From Mycobacteriaceae bacterium (GTDB lineage Bacteria; Actinomycetota; Actinomycetes; Mycobacteriales; Mycobacteriaceae): a stretch of 64,000 nucleotides of DNA. The stretch spans positions 1 to 64,000 of the forward strand of contig JAIEPH010000079.1 of the NCBI GenBank assembly GCA_019749805.1, written 5' to 3'. The translations under genes and the position numbers were made by a program. Shown piece after piece: positions 7,887-15,575 of the stretch (within the stretch, counting starts at the first letter, position 1; each line of letters begins with the position of its first letter). Under the pieces are notes generated by a model. That model saw only the letters and a program-made list of their open reading frames with translations, had not been told where the DNA came from and made no database searches.

Positions 7887-8312
7887 GTGGATGCCGACAA
7901 AGCGCAGATCGCCGACGTTCTGATCCGCTACGCCACCGGAATCGATTTCAAGGACTGGGCGCTGTTGCGCACCTGCTGGACCGATGACGTCGACTGTGAC
8001 TACGGCGAGGTCGGGCGTTATTCGGGTGTCGATGCCATCAGCGGGTTGATGGAGCAGCTGCACAGCTCGATGGGGCCCACCTACCACCGGCTGTCCAACT
8101 TCACGATCACTGTCGACGGCGATCGCGCCACCGCCAGATCCTACGTCTTCGCGCATCTGCAGGCGGTTCCCGACGATCCGGCCACTTGGGTTGAGGCCCT
8201 TGGTCATTACGACGACGAACTCGCCCGTACTCCCGACGGATGGCGCATCGCGCGCCGGACCACGCACATCGCACGGGTGCAGTCCGGTGTCACGGTGATC
8301 CCGCAGTCATGA
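7887..8312 (+). CDS. SnoaL-like / NTF2-fold protein
   Basis: This 141-aa protein has the cone-shaped alpha+beta SnoaL_4/NTF2 fold: MDADKAQIADVLIRYATGID, then CWTDDVDCDYGEVGRYSGVD, then RLSNFTITVDGDRATARSYV, ending in GWRIARRTTHIARV. Family members bind hydrophobic ligands and include dehydratases and isomerases of sterol or aromatic catabolism. The start is GTG 7887: TAGCCT lies 6 nt upstream (7875-7880), which fits leaderless translation. Its stop overlaps the next gene in ATGA, so the two are translationally coupled. Confidence 0.87.
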   Translation: MDADKAQIADVLIRYATGIDFKDWALLRTCWTDDVDCDYGEVGRYSGVDAISGLMEQLHSSMGPTYHRLSNFTITVDGDRATARSYVFAHLQAVPDDPATWVEALGHYDDELARTPDGWRIARRTTHIARVQSGVTVIPQS

Positions 8313-8830
8313 GTATCCTGCCCGGACCTATCCGGCAGATCGGTTACATCGTCGAGGATCTCGACGACGCGCTCGCGCCGTGGATCGACCTGGGTGTCGG
8401 CCCGTTCTTCGTCATGCGGGGCATTCCGATACGAGCGTCTTATCGCGGCGACCCGTGCGAGGTCACGATCTCGATGGCGCTGGCCAACAGCGGGGAGATG
8501 CAGATCGAGCTGATCCAGCAAGAGGACAGCACTCCGAGCATCTACACCGAATTCCTCGCGGCCAGTGGTCCTGGCTACCACCAACTCGCCTACTGGACCG
8601 ATGATTTCGACGCGACGATGGCATCTGTGCGTGATGCCGGCTGGCCGGTGGTCTGGCTCGGAGACGAGAACGTCGGAACACGTTTCGCCTACGTCGAACC
8701 GCCGAACAGGCCCGCCACCGTCATCGAGATCATGGAAGACAACGAAATCACCTCCGGCATGGGTAAATTCGTACGCGATGCCGCGGTCGACTGGGACGGT
8801 AGCGAACCGATCCGCGCCCTCGGAGGGTAA
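8309..8830 (+). CDS. VOC/glyoxalase-family protein
   Basis: The 173-aa protein belongs to the vicinal oxygen chelate superfamily. Two beta-alpha-beta-beta-beta modules are visible: IRQIGYIVEDLDDALAPWID in the first and YHQLAYWTDDFDATMASVRD in the second, ending with ATVIEIMEDN. Potential metal ligands are His and Glu in YHQLAYW, IELIQQ and IEIMED. ATG 8309 overlaps the stop of the SnoaL-like gene by 4 nt. The open frame extends back to 8240 but would overlap the preceding gene. In this setting it may isomerise or cleave a catabolic intermediate, but the substrate cannot be read from sequence. Confidence 0.87.
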   Translation: MSILPGPIRQIGYIVEDLDDALAPWIDLGVGPFFVMRGIPIRASYRGDPCEVTISMALANSGEMQIELIQQEDSTPSIYTEFLAASGPGYHQLAYWTDDFDATMASVRDAGWPVVWLGDENVGTRFAYVEPPNRPATVIEIMEDNEITSGMGKFVRDAAVDWDGSEPIRALGG

Positions 8831-8834
8831 GCGA

Positions 8835-9551
8835 CTACTTGTCGCGCTTCATCACCTTGTCGGCGGCTGACCAGTGTTCGTCTGAAACCCACAGGCGCGC
8901 AAAGGCTGCGACAGCCTCCGTCGTCGTCGCCCCCTTCATGACTCGCTTGATCTCTCCTGCCGGACGGCCGGCCATGGCGCGGGCGAGATCACGCCAGCCG
9001 CTGTCGAACGATGCCCGCGGGATGACACGGTCCACCAGCCCCAACCGTTCGGCCTCCGCTGCGCCGACGATGGTGCCGCTGCCCGCCAGCAGTAGCGCTC
9101 GGCTGTAACCCACCAGCGCGACGAGCCGTTCGGCGCCGCCCCACGCCGGCATGATCTCCAGCGCCACCTGGTTGAATCCGATCTTGATGTCGTCGGCAGC
9201 GACCCGGATGTCCGCAGACACTGCGAACTCGGCGCCCCCGCCTAGCGCGTGCCCGTTCAATGCCGCGATCGTCGGCCCGGGAAAGGCGGCGATCCGGTCA
9301 CAGATGGTCCGCATCCTGAAGGCCATCGCCGAGGCGTCGAGCTCGGTGCGCAACGCGCTGAGTTCCTTGAGGTCGCCGCCGGAGACAAAGGCGCGGTCAC
9401 CGGCGCCGGTGATGACGAGTGCCCGTGCACCGTCAGCGCCGTCGAGCGCCTTCTCCAGTTGGTCCATCGTCTCCAGGGAAATGGCGTTGCGGGCATGCGG
9501 CCGGTCGATGGTGATGACCGCCAGCCCGTCGTCCAGCTCGAGGTCCACCAT
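8835..9551 (-). CDS. enoyl-CoA hydratase/isomerase (crotonase) family
   Basis: This 238-aa crotonase would act on an acyl-CoA intermediate. The first oxyanion-hole region is FVSGGDLKEL and the second is NGHALGGGAEFAVSADIRVA, which keeps the Glu of the GGxxE group. The second catalytic Glu position, in the usual LNEV context, is Gln here (IGFNQVALEIMP), so hydratase chemistry may be altered. ATG 9551 follows GGAGAA on the minus strand. It is divergent from a fadD gene at 9633, and their shared promoter holds the palindrome at 9579-9597. Confidence 0.9.
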   Translation of the reverse strand: MVDLELDDGLAVITIDRPHARNAISLETMDQLEKALDGADGARALVITGAGDRAFVSGGDLKELSALRTELDASAMAFRMRTICDRIAAFPGPTIAALNGHALGGGAEFAVSADIRVAADDIKIGFNQVALEIMPAWGGAERLVALVGYSRALLLAGSGTIVGAAEAERLGLVDRVIPRASFDSGWRDLARAMAGRPAGEIKRVMKGATTTEAVAAFARLWVSDEHWSAADKVMKRDK

Positions 9552-9578
9552 CTAGCGTTCTCCATTCCCGGTATTGGC

Positions 9579-9597
9579 ATTCTCTCTAGCGGAGAAT
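9579..9597. promoter_or_regulatory. inverted-repeat operator between echA and fadD
   Basis: ATTCTCTCTAGCGGAGAAT: perfect 6-bp arms ATTCTC/GAGAAT around a 7-bp spacer. It is immediately followed by TAGCAT (9597-9602), a good -10 element for the fadD gene. It has the same architecture as the site at 6952-6970, including TCTAG in the spacer and the preceding GGC. Confidence 0.72.
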
Positions 9598-9632
9598 AGC
9601 ATCGGGCCCGACGCGGAGGTGCAGCCGAATAC

Positions 9633-11162
9633 ATGCGAGAAATCCCTGAGTACCTGACGAAACGCTACGTCGCCGAAGGTTGGTGGACACGGGAAACACT
9701 CGGGGACCTGGTGGCCGGCGGACTGTCGGCCAATCCTTCGACTGCCTTTCATGTGCACTCCGCCGTGCGGCCGTACTCCGGCACCTTTGGCGACGTCGAG
9801 ACCCAGGCCCGCAGGCTGGCGGCGGGACTTCGGTCGCGCGGCGTGGGCGCGGGTGACGTCGTCGCCATCCAATTGCCCAACTGGATGGAGGCCGCTGCGG
9901 CGTTCTGGGCCGCCACATTCCTGGGTGGGGTGGTCGTGCCGATCGTGCACTTTTACGGGCGCAAAGAACTCGGTCACATCATGACGACGGCACGGCCGAA
10001 GGTTTTCATCACCACCGCCGAGTTCGGCCGCATGACATTTCAGGCCGACCTTTGCGCGGACGTGCCGATCGTCGGGCTGGTCGGCGACACGTTCGATGAC
10101 CTTCTTGCGGACGACCCCATGCCGGGCACCATCGCGGCGGACCCCGCCAGCCCGGCGCTGATCGCCTTCACCTCGGGTACCACGAGCAATCCGAAGGGCG
10201 TCATCCACAGCCACCAGACCCTCGGTTTCGAAACGCGTCAGCTTCTCGAGAACTACCCGCCCGACCGCGGCAGGCAGTTGACGGCGACCCCGGTCGGGCA
10301 CTTCATCGGGATGCTCGGCGCATTTCTCATCCCGGTGCTCGAAGGAGCGCCCATCGATCTTTGTGACGTGTGGGACCCGGGCCGGGTACTCGAACTCATC
10401 GAGCGCGACGGATTGTCGATCGGCGGCGGGCCGCCGTACTTCGTCACGAGCGTGCTCGACCATCCGGACTGCACGCCGGACCACGTGCGCCACTTCACGA
10501 CGGTCGGGTTGGGCGGCTCGACGGTTCCGGCGACAGTGACCCGGCGCTTGGCCGATCTCGGAATGTTCGTGTTCCGTTCCTACGGCAGTACCGAGCACCC
10601 GTCGATCACCGGCTCGCGCCGCAGCGCGCCGGAGGACAAGCGGCTGTTCACCGACGGCGATGTGCGGCCCGGGGTGGAGATCCGGCTCGGCCCCGACGGC
10701 GAGATCTTCAGCCGGGGTCCGGACCTGTGCCTCGGCTACACCGACGAGGCGCTGACCGCGAGCGCGTTCGACGCCGACGGCTGGTATCGCACCGGCGATG
10801 TCGGTGTCCTCGACGAGGACGGTTACCTCACGATCACCGATCGCAAGGCCGACGTGATCATCCGAGGTGGCGAGAACATCAGCGCGCTGGAGGTCGAGGA
10901 GGTCCTGCTGGGAATGCCAGCGGTCGCAGAGGCCGTGGTGGTGGCGGTGCCCGATGACCGCCTGGGCGAGCGCGCGGCCGCGGTGCTGCGGGTTCGCGAC
11001 GATCAGGAGATGCCGACGCTTGACGAGGTGCGCGAGCACTTCAAGGCGCAGGGTGTCGCGGTCCAGAAATGGCCCGAGGAGTTGCACCGGGTGGATGACT
11101 ACCCGCGTACTGCGAGTGGCAAGGTGCAGAAGTTTCGCGTCCGGCAGTCATTGCAGGCGTGA
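9633..11162 (+). CDS. acyl-CoA synthetase (AMP-binding, FadD family)
   Basis: This 509-aa class I adenylate-forming enzyme would activate a carboxylic acid to its CoA thioester using ATP. The P-loop signature FTSGTTSNPKGVIHSH is present, as are the adenine-binding YGSTEHP, the hinge region DGWYRTGDVG and the C-terminal catalytic Lys in PRTASGKVQKFRV. The start is ATG 9633, preceded by GGAGGTG. It resembles cyclohexanecarboxylate/medium-chain CoA ligases rather than very-long-chain FadDs (by motif spacing, moderate confidence). It is divergent from the crotonase gene and lies in the putative sterol-like catabolic island. Confidence 0.92.
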   Translation: MREIPEYLTKRYVAEGWWTRETLGDLVAGGLSANPSTAFHVHSAVRPYSGTFGDVETQARRLAAGLRSRGVGAGDVVAIQLPNWMEAAAAFWAATFLGGVVVPIVHFYGRKELGHIMTTARPKVFITTAEFGRMTFQADLCADVPIVGLVGDTFDDLLADDPMPGTIAADPASPALIAFTSGTTSNPKGVIHSHQTLGFETRQLLENYPPDRGRQLTATPVGHFIGMLGAFLIPVLEGAPIDLCDVWDPGRVLELIERDGLSIGGGPPYFVTSVLDHPDCTPDHVRHFTTVGLGGSTVPATVTRRLADLGMFVFRSYGSTEHPSITGSRRSAPEDKRLFTDGDVRPGVEIRLGPDGEIFSRGPDLCLGYTDEALTASAFDADGWYRTGDVGVLDEDGYLTITDRKADVIIRGGENISALEVEEVLLGMPAVAEAVVVAVPDDRLGERAAAVLRVRDDQEMPTLDEVREHFKAQGVAVQKWPEELHRVDDYPRTASGKVQKFRVRQSLQA

Positions 11163-11180
11163 GCGGCAGGCAACCCCACC

Positions 11181-11195
11181 GGTAACGTCATTACC
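11181..11195. promoter_or_regulatory. small inverted repeat upstream of amidohydrolase gene
   Basis: GGTAACGTCATTACC has 5-bp arms GGTAA/TTACC with a 5-bp spacer. It lies 16 bp upstream of the -35 element at 11211. It could be a second operator, but it is short enough to occur by chance. Confidence 0.35.
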
Positions 11196-11210
11196 ACTAC
11201 GGCGAAAACC

Positions 11211-11243
11211 TTGTTACCATCGCGCTAGGAGAATAGGATTCTC
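11211..11243 (+). promoter_or_regulatory. promoter with overlapping GAGAAT/ATTCTC operator
   Basis: TTGTTA at 11211-11216 and TAGGAT at 11234-11239 are separated by exactly 17 bp, a good SigA-type promoter. GAGAATAGGATTCTC (11229-11243) is a perfect inverted repeat of the same half-sites seen at 6952 and 9579, but turned outside-in with a 3-bp spacer. It covers the -10 box, so a bound protein would block the promoter. Confidence 0.65.
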
Positions 11244-11265
11244 GTCAGAGGATAAGGAGTCTTTC

Positions 11266-12456
11266 ATGGGCCAGCTGTCGCACCGGGTCGACATTCCGTT
11301 TCCGCTGTTCGATGCGGACAACCATCTCTACGAGCCGCCGGAGGCGATGACCAAGTACCTCCCCAAGGAGTACAAGGACATCGTCCAGTACGTCGAGATC
11401 AACGGCCGTACCAAGATCGCGCTCAAGGGTGTGATCAGCAACTACATCCCGAACCCCACCTTCTCCGTCGTCGCCAAGCCGGGCGCATGGGAGGAGTACT
11501 TCAAGTTCGGAAACCCCGACGGCAAGAGCAAGCGCGAGCTGTTCGGTGAGCCGATGCGCGCCATTCCGGCGTTCTTCGAGCCCGCGCCACGGCTGGAGAA
11601 GATGGACGAGCTGGGTCTCGACCGTTCGCTGATGTTCCCGACGCTGGCCAGCCTGATCGAGGAGCGTCTCTCCGACGATCCGGTCGCCATCCACGTCATC
11701 ATCCACGCGCTCAACGAGTGGCTGCACGAGGTGTGGGGCTTCAACTACAAGAACCGCATCTTCACCACCCCGGTGATCACCCTGCCCATCGTCGAGAAGG
11801 CGATCGAGGAGTTGGACTGGGCGGTTAAGCGCGGTGCCCGCGCGATCCTCATCCGTCCCGCGCCCGTGCCCGGGTTCCGTGGCCCGCGGTCGTTCGCGCT
11901 GCCCGAGTTCGACCCGTTCTGGCAGAAGTGCGTCGAGTACGACGTCTTCGTCGGGATGCACTCCAGCGACAGCGGTTACTCGCGCTACACCTCCGAGTGG
12001 GACGGCGCGGCCCAGGAGATGCTGCCGTTCCAGACCAACGCGATGTCAATCCTCAACGAGTGGCGGCCGATCCAGGATGCCGTGGCCTCCTGGGTGATTC
12101 ACGGTGCACTGTTCCGGTTCCCGAAGTTGAAGGTGGGCATCGTCGAGGCGGGGTCGAAGTGGATGTTCCCGCTTCTGGACTCGATGGCCGAGGTGTACAA
12201 GAAGGCGCCCGAGGCGTTCCCGGGTAACCCGATGGAAGAGATCAAGAACCGTATCTTCGTCAGCCCGTTCTATGAGGAGGGCATCGACGAGCTGATCAAC
12301 CTGATCGGCGTGGATCAGGTGCTCTACGGCTCGGACTGGCCGCACCCCGAAGGTCTGGCAGAGCCGACGCACTACGTGACCGCGCTCGAGCACCTCTCCA
12401 TGGAGGACCAGGCGAAGATCATGGGCGGCAACCTCGGCCGCCTTGTCACCGTGTGA
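11266..12456 (+). CDS. amidohydrolase family protein (ACMSD-like TIM barrel)
   Basis: This 396-aa metal-dependent hydrolase/decarboxylase belongs to the Amidohydro_2 family. The N-terminal motif DADNHLYEPPE provides the DxxH-type metal ligand. GMHSSDSG in the middle carries a His, and GSDWPHPEG near the C-terminus supplies the conserved Asp. Mycobacteria have many paralogues, mostly near steroid or aromatic catabolic genes, where decarboxylation or C-C hydrolysis of a ring-cleaved CoA ester or acid is expected. ATG 11266 has AAGGAG six bases upstream. The longer open frame lies inside fadD. The stop overlaps the next fadD start (GTGA), so the two form an operon. Confidence 0.9.
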   Translation: MGQLSHRVDIPFPLFDADNHLYEPPEAMTKYLPKEYKDIVQYVEINGRTKIALKGVISNYIPNPTFSVVAKPGAWEEYFKFGNPDGKSKRELFGEPMRAIPAFFEPAPRLEKMDELGLDRSLMFPTLASLIEERLSDDPVAIHVIIHALNEWLHEVWGFNYKNRIFTTPVITLPIVEKAIEELDWAVKRGARAILIRPAPVPGFRGPRSFALPEFDPFWQKCVEYDVFVGMHSSDSGYSRYTSEWDGAAQEMLPFQTNAMSILNEWRPIQDAVASWVIHGALFRFPKLKVGIVEAGSKWMFPLLDSMAEVYKKAPEAFPGNPMEEIKNRIFVSPFYEEGIDELINLIGVDQVLYGSDWPHPEGLAEPTHYVTALEHLSMEDQAKIMGGNLGRLVTV

Positions 12457-13913
12457 CGGGTAGTCAACCTTTCCAGACCATCCCCGAGATGGTCTTGAGC
12501 GCGGCGGACCGCTTCGGCGATGCAGAAGCGGTTGTCGACGGTCCGCTGCGCCTCACGTTTTCCGAGGTTGTCGATCGGATACGTTGTGCGGCAGGATCCT
12601 TCGCGGACTTCGGTATCGAGAAGGGCGATCGGGTAGCCATCTGGGCGCCAAACTCGGCGGAATGGATGATCGCCGCGTTCGGAATCATGACCGCGGGTGC
12701 GGTGCTGGTCCCGGTGAATACGCGGTTCAAGGCTGACGAGGCCGGCGACATCATCGTCCGCAGTGCGGCCAAGGCCGTCATGGTCCAACAGGGCTTCCTG
12801 GGCCAGGAGTATGTTGCGCCCGCCGGGGTGCCGGTCATCGACCTGAAGTCCGACTTCCTGGCCTCTGGTTCACCCGTGCATCGTCAGGTCAGCGGAGACG
12901 ACATCTCCGACATCATCTTCACATCGGGCACGACCGGCAGGCCCAAGGGCGCCAGGATGAATCATCTCCAGACGCTACGAGCCTACGAGGAGTGGGCCAC
13001 GCTGGCGGACCTCCGTGAAGGTGACCGCTACCTGATGATCAACCCGTACTTCCACACCTTCGGGTTGAAGGCCGGTTTGGTCGCGTCGTTCCTGCGCGGC
13101 GCGACCATGGTGCCGCTGTCGGTGTTCGACGTCGATCGTGTGGTGGAACTCGTTGAAGCCGAACGCATTACGATGCTGCCCGGCCCGCCGACGCTGTACC
13201 ACTCGCTGCTCACGGTCGCTGACAAGTCCAAGCTCGCCACGCTGCGGGCCGCGGTGACAGGCGCCGCGGACATCCCGGTCGAACTCATCAGGCGCATCCG
13301 CGACGACCTGCCCTTTGAATCGCTGATGACGGGCTACGGACTCACCGAGGCGGGCAACGTCACGCTGTCGCGGCCGGGGGATTCACCCGAGGACGTCGCG
13401 ACCACGGCGGGCCTGCCGTGCGAGGACGTCGAGGTGCGGATCGCCGATGACGGCGAAGTGTTGGTGCGTGGCTACAACGTCATGCAGGGATACCTCGATG
13501 ACCCCGTCGCCACCGCCGAGGCGATCGATCGCGACGGGTGGCTGCACACCGGTGATCTGGGCACACTCGACGCCGCGGGACGGCTGCGGATCGTCGGCCG
13601 CAAGAAGGACATGTACATCGTCGGCGGATTCAACGCCTATCCCGCCGAGATCGAGGGCTTTCTGCTCGAGCATCCGGCGATCGCGCAGGCCGCGGTGATC
13701 GGTGTGCCGGACGAGCGGATGGGCCAGGTGGGCAAGGCGTTCATCGTGACGAAGGCCGGCGCAGGAGCGATAAGCAGCGACGACGTCATCGAGTGGAGCC
13801 GCGGACGAATGGCGGGTTTCAAGGTGCCCCGATATGTAGAGTTCCTCGACAAGCTGCCGTTGAACGCCACCGGCAAGGTGGTGAAGGACGACTTGAAGAA
13901 GCTGCACCGCTGA
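12453..13913 (+). CDS. acyl-CoA synthetase (FadD3-like)
   Basis: The 486-aa adenylate-forming CoA ligase starts at GTG 12453, overlapping the amidohydrolase stop by 4 nt. Motifs are IFTSGTTGRPKGARMNH (P-loop), GYGLTEAGN, DGWLHTGDLG, and the C-terminal Lys in PLNATGKVVKDDL. The layout resembles FadD3-type ligases, which activate the steroid-ring product HIP, and other short- or medium-chain ligases. I cannot separate these without alignment. It is the last gene of the amidohydrolase operon, followed by a 144-bp gap before the Mce-associated genes. Confidence 0.9.
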   Translation: MTGSQPFQTIPEMVLSAADRFGDAEAVVDGPLRLTFSEVVDRIRCAAGSFADFGIEKGDRVAIWAPNSAEWMIAAFGIMTAGAVLVPVNTRFKADEAGDIIVRSAAKAVMVQQGFLGQEYVAPAGVPVIDLKSDFLASGSPVHRQVSGDDISDIIFTSGTTGRPKGARMNHLQTLRAYEEWATLADLREGDRYLMINPYFHTFGLKAGLVASFLRGATMVPLSVFDVDRVVELVEAERITMLPGPPTLYHSLLTVADKSKLATLRAAVTGAADIPVELIRRIRDDLPFESLMTGYGLTEAGNVTLSRPGDSPEDVATTAGLPCEDVEVRIADDGEVLVRGYNVMQGYLDDPVATAEAIDRDGWLHTGDLGTLDAAGRLRIVGRKKDMYIVGGFNAYPAEIEGFLLEHPAIAQAAVIGVPDERMGQVGKAFIVTKAGAGAISSDDVIEWSRGRMAGFKVPRYVEFLDKLPLNATGKVVKDDLKKLHR

Positions 13914-13981
13914 GCGCGTGCACAGCGTGTAAATAGCATTTCCGCAGGAAGGGCGGCGTTGGTCCGGCCTGTATGCGGAAG

Positions 13982-13999
13982 GTATCGTCGCGGCGATAC
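13982..13999. promoter_or_regulatory. hairpin between fadD and mce-associated genes
   Basis: GTATCGTCGCGGCGATAC folds into a stem with arms GTATCG/CGATAC. It has no U-run, so it may be an operator or a weak attenuator rather than a standard terminator. Confidence 0.35.
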
Positions 14000-14012
14000 G
14001 CAATAAAAGAAA

Positions 14013-14023
14013 ATGGCATTCTC
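14013..14023 (+). promoter_or_regulatory. half-site of the ATTCTC/GAGAAT operator family
   Basis: AATGGCATTCTCGTGAG at 14012-14028 (core half-site ATTCTC at 14018-14023) nearly repeats the left half of the site at 6952 (AATGGCGTTCTCGTCTAG). The right half is not conserved. It sits 35 bp before the start of the first Mce-associated gene, which would tie that gene to the same regulon. Confidence 0.5.
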
Positions 14024-14057
14024 GTGAGTAGTGGGACATACGGACAAGGAGGTCGCT

Positions 14058-14897
14058 ATGCCGTCATTCAGGCGCCGTGCGTCGGCGACCGACACTGATC
14101 ATCGCGCCGAGGAACTGCCGCAGGAGGCGAACGGCACGACCGGCGATGCGCTGACCCTGGCCGAGCAGGCCGAAGCCGAGGCGGCCGAGGCCGAAGCCGC
14201 TGCGGCCGCGGCGCGCGCGAAGGCAAAGGCGATCCGGTTGCGCCGGGAGGCGCAGGAAGTCGAGGCCAGAGCCAAAGCCCAGGCGGAAGCGGACGCCGAC
14301 GACGCCAAATCGGCGGCGGAGGCGCCGTCCGATGCCGAGTCGACCCTGGCGCAGGCCGACGATGTCGCTGACTACGAATCCGAAGCCGCACCGAGGGGAC
14401 GCCGGTGGGGGCTCATCGTGAAGGTCGTCGCGATGACACTCGCGGTCCTGTGCACCGCGGCATTGATCACGGCCAGCGTGCTCATGGTCATCGAGCACCG
14501 GAAGGCGGTCGACGATCGACAGCTCAATGCGGAGTATTCGGCGGCCGGCAGGCAGAGCGTCGTGACACTGATGTCGTTGGACTTCAACAACGCAGAGGAT
14601 GACGTCAAACGCATCATCGAGAACACGACCGGCCAGTTCAAGACTGACTTCGAAGAGCAGGCGGCCGATTTCGTCAAGGTGGCCAAGGATTCCAAGGTGA
14701 TCACAGACGTCACCGTCACCGCCGTCGCGGTCGAGTCGATGACCCCCAACAAGGCCGTCGCGCTGGTGGCAGCCACCTCGCGGGTCACCAATGCCTCGGG
14801 CGCCCAACAGGAGCCGCGTGCGTGGCGCCTGTCGGTGGACCTGGAGCGGGTCGACGGTGGTCAGATCAAGATGGCGAAAGTCGAGTTCGTACCGTGA
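14058..14897 (+). CDS. Mce-associated membrane protein
   Basis: This 279-aa accessory protein (Mas/Mam) is expected to support an Mce transporter at the plasma membrane. After a basic start (MPSFRRRAS) it has a long Ala/Glu/Arg-rich helical stretch (about residues 35-95) likely to form a coiled coil. One membrane helix follows (about 118-142, LIVKVVAMTLAVLCTAALI) and then an extracytoplasmic domain of about 135 residues (YSAAGRQSVVTLMSLDFNNA). ATG 14058 has a strong AAGGAGG. Its stop overlaps the next start as GTGA. Such genes normally follow mceF, but here mceF ends 12 kb upstream. Confidence 0.88.
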   Translation: MPSFRRRASATDTDHRAEELPQEANGTTGDALTLAEQAEAEAAEAEAAAAAARAKAKAIRLRREAQEVEARAKAQAEADADDAKSAAEAPSDAESTLAQADDVADYESEAAPRGRRWGLIVKVVAMTLAVLCTAALITASVLMVIEHRKAVDDRQLNAEYSAAGRQSVVTLMSLDFNNAEDDVKRIIENTTGQFKTDFEEQAADFVKVAKDSKVITDVTVTAVAVESMTPNKAVALVAATSRVTNASGAQQEPRAWRLSVDLERVDGGQIKMAKVEFVP

Positions 14898-15562
14898 GCG
14901 CCAAAGAAAGCCCGGAAGTGCCACTCGAAGCGTCCACCGCGCAGGAGGGCAGCGAAGCCGTCGAGATCACCGAATCCGGCGACGTGGCAGAAGATTTCAG
15001 CGACGACACCGGCGAGGCCGCCCCTGATGAGACGGACGACGATGAGAAGCTCGCGCGGCGACGCGAGCGCGGGACGATCCGCCGCAATATCGGTGCCATT
15101 CTCGTCGCGGCCGCACTGGTCGTCTCCGCTGGGGTCGCCGGATGGCTGTACGTCTACCAATATCGAGTAGACCAGCAGACCAACGCGGACGCGGCGAACG
15201 TCGCACTGGAGGCCGCGAAGACCGGCACGATCGCATTGCTGTCGTACTCGCCGGACACGCTGGACAAGGACTTCGCGACCGCCAAGTCGAATCTGACCGG
15301 TGACTTCCTCTCGTACTACACGGATTTCACCGAGAAGATCGTGACGCCGGCCGCCAAGGAGAAACAGGTCAAAACCGTCGCCGCCGTCATCAGGGCCGGG
15401 GTCTCCGAGATACATCCGGACTCCGCGACGGTCCTGCTGTTCATCAATCAGACGACGACCAGCAAAGAGAATCCGGACGGCGCGTTCGCGGCAAGTAGCG
15501 TCAAAGTCGGCCTGAAGAAGATCGATGACCGTTGGCTGATCTCCGCGTTCGACCCGGTCTAG
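14894..15562 (+). CDS. Mce-associated membrane protein (second)
   Basis: This 222-aa protein is built like the preceding one: an acidic cytoplasmic N-terminus (about 1-55, rich in Glu/Asp), a membrane helix at about 68-90 (GAILVAAALVVSAGVAGWLY) and an extracytoplasmic domain with the Mas-type stretches TGTIALLSYSPDTLDKDFAT and LTGDFLSYYTDFTEKIVTPA. GTG 14894 overlaps the stop of the first gene. The tandem pair is the usual arrangement of Mce-associated genes, probably forming a heteromeric accessory unit. Confidence 0.88.
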   Translation: MSAKESPEVPLEASTAQEGSEAVEITESGDVAEDFSDDTGEAAPDETDDDEKLARRRERGTIRRNIGAILVAAALVVSAGVAGWLYVYQYRVDQQTNADAANVALEAAKTGTIALLSYSPDTLDKDFATAKSNLTGDFLSYYTDFTEKIVTPAAKEKQVKTVAAVIRAGVSEIHPDSATVLLFINQTTTSKENPDGAFAASSVKVGLKKIDDRWLISAFDPV

Positions 15563-15575
15563 CGGCGCACACGCA

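Noticed and set aside
10867..12456. Long N-terminal extension of the amidohydrolase
   Set aside because: The first 133 codons lie within fadD and antisense composition dominates; ATG 11266 has a promoter and a good ribosome-binding site.
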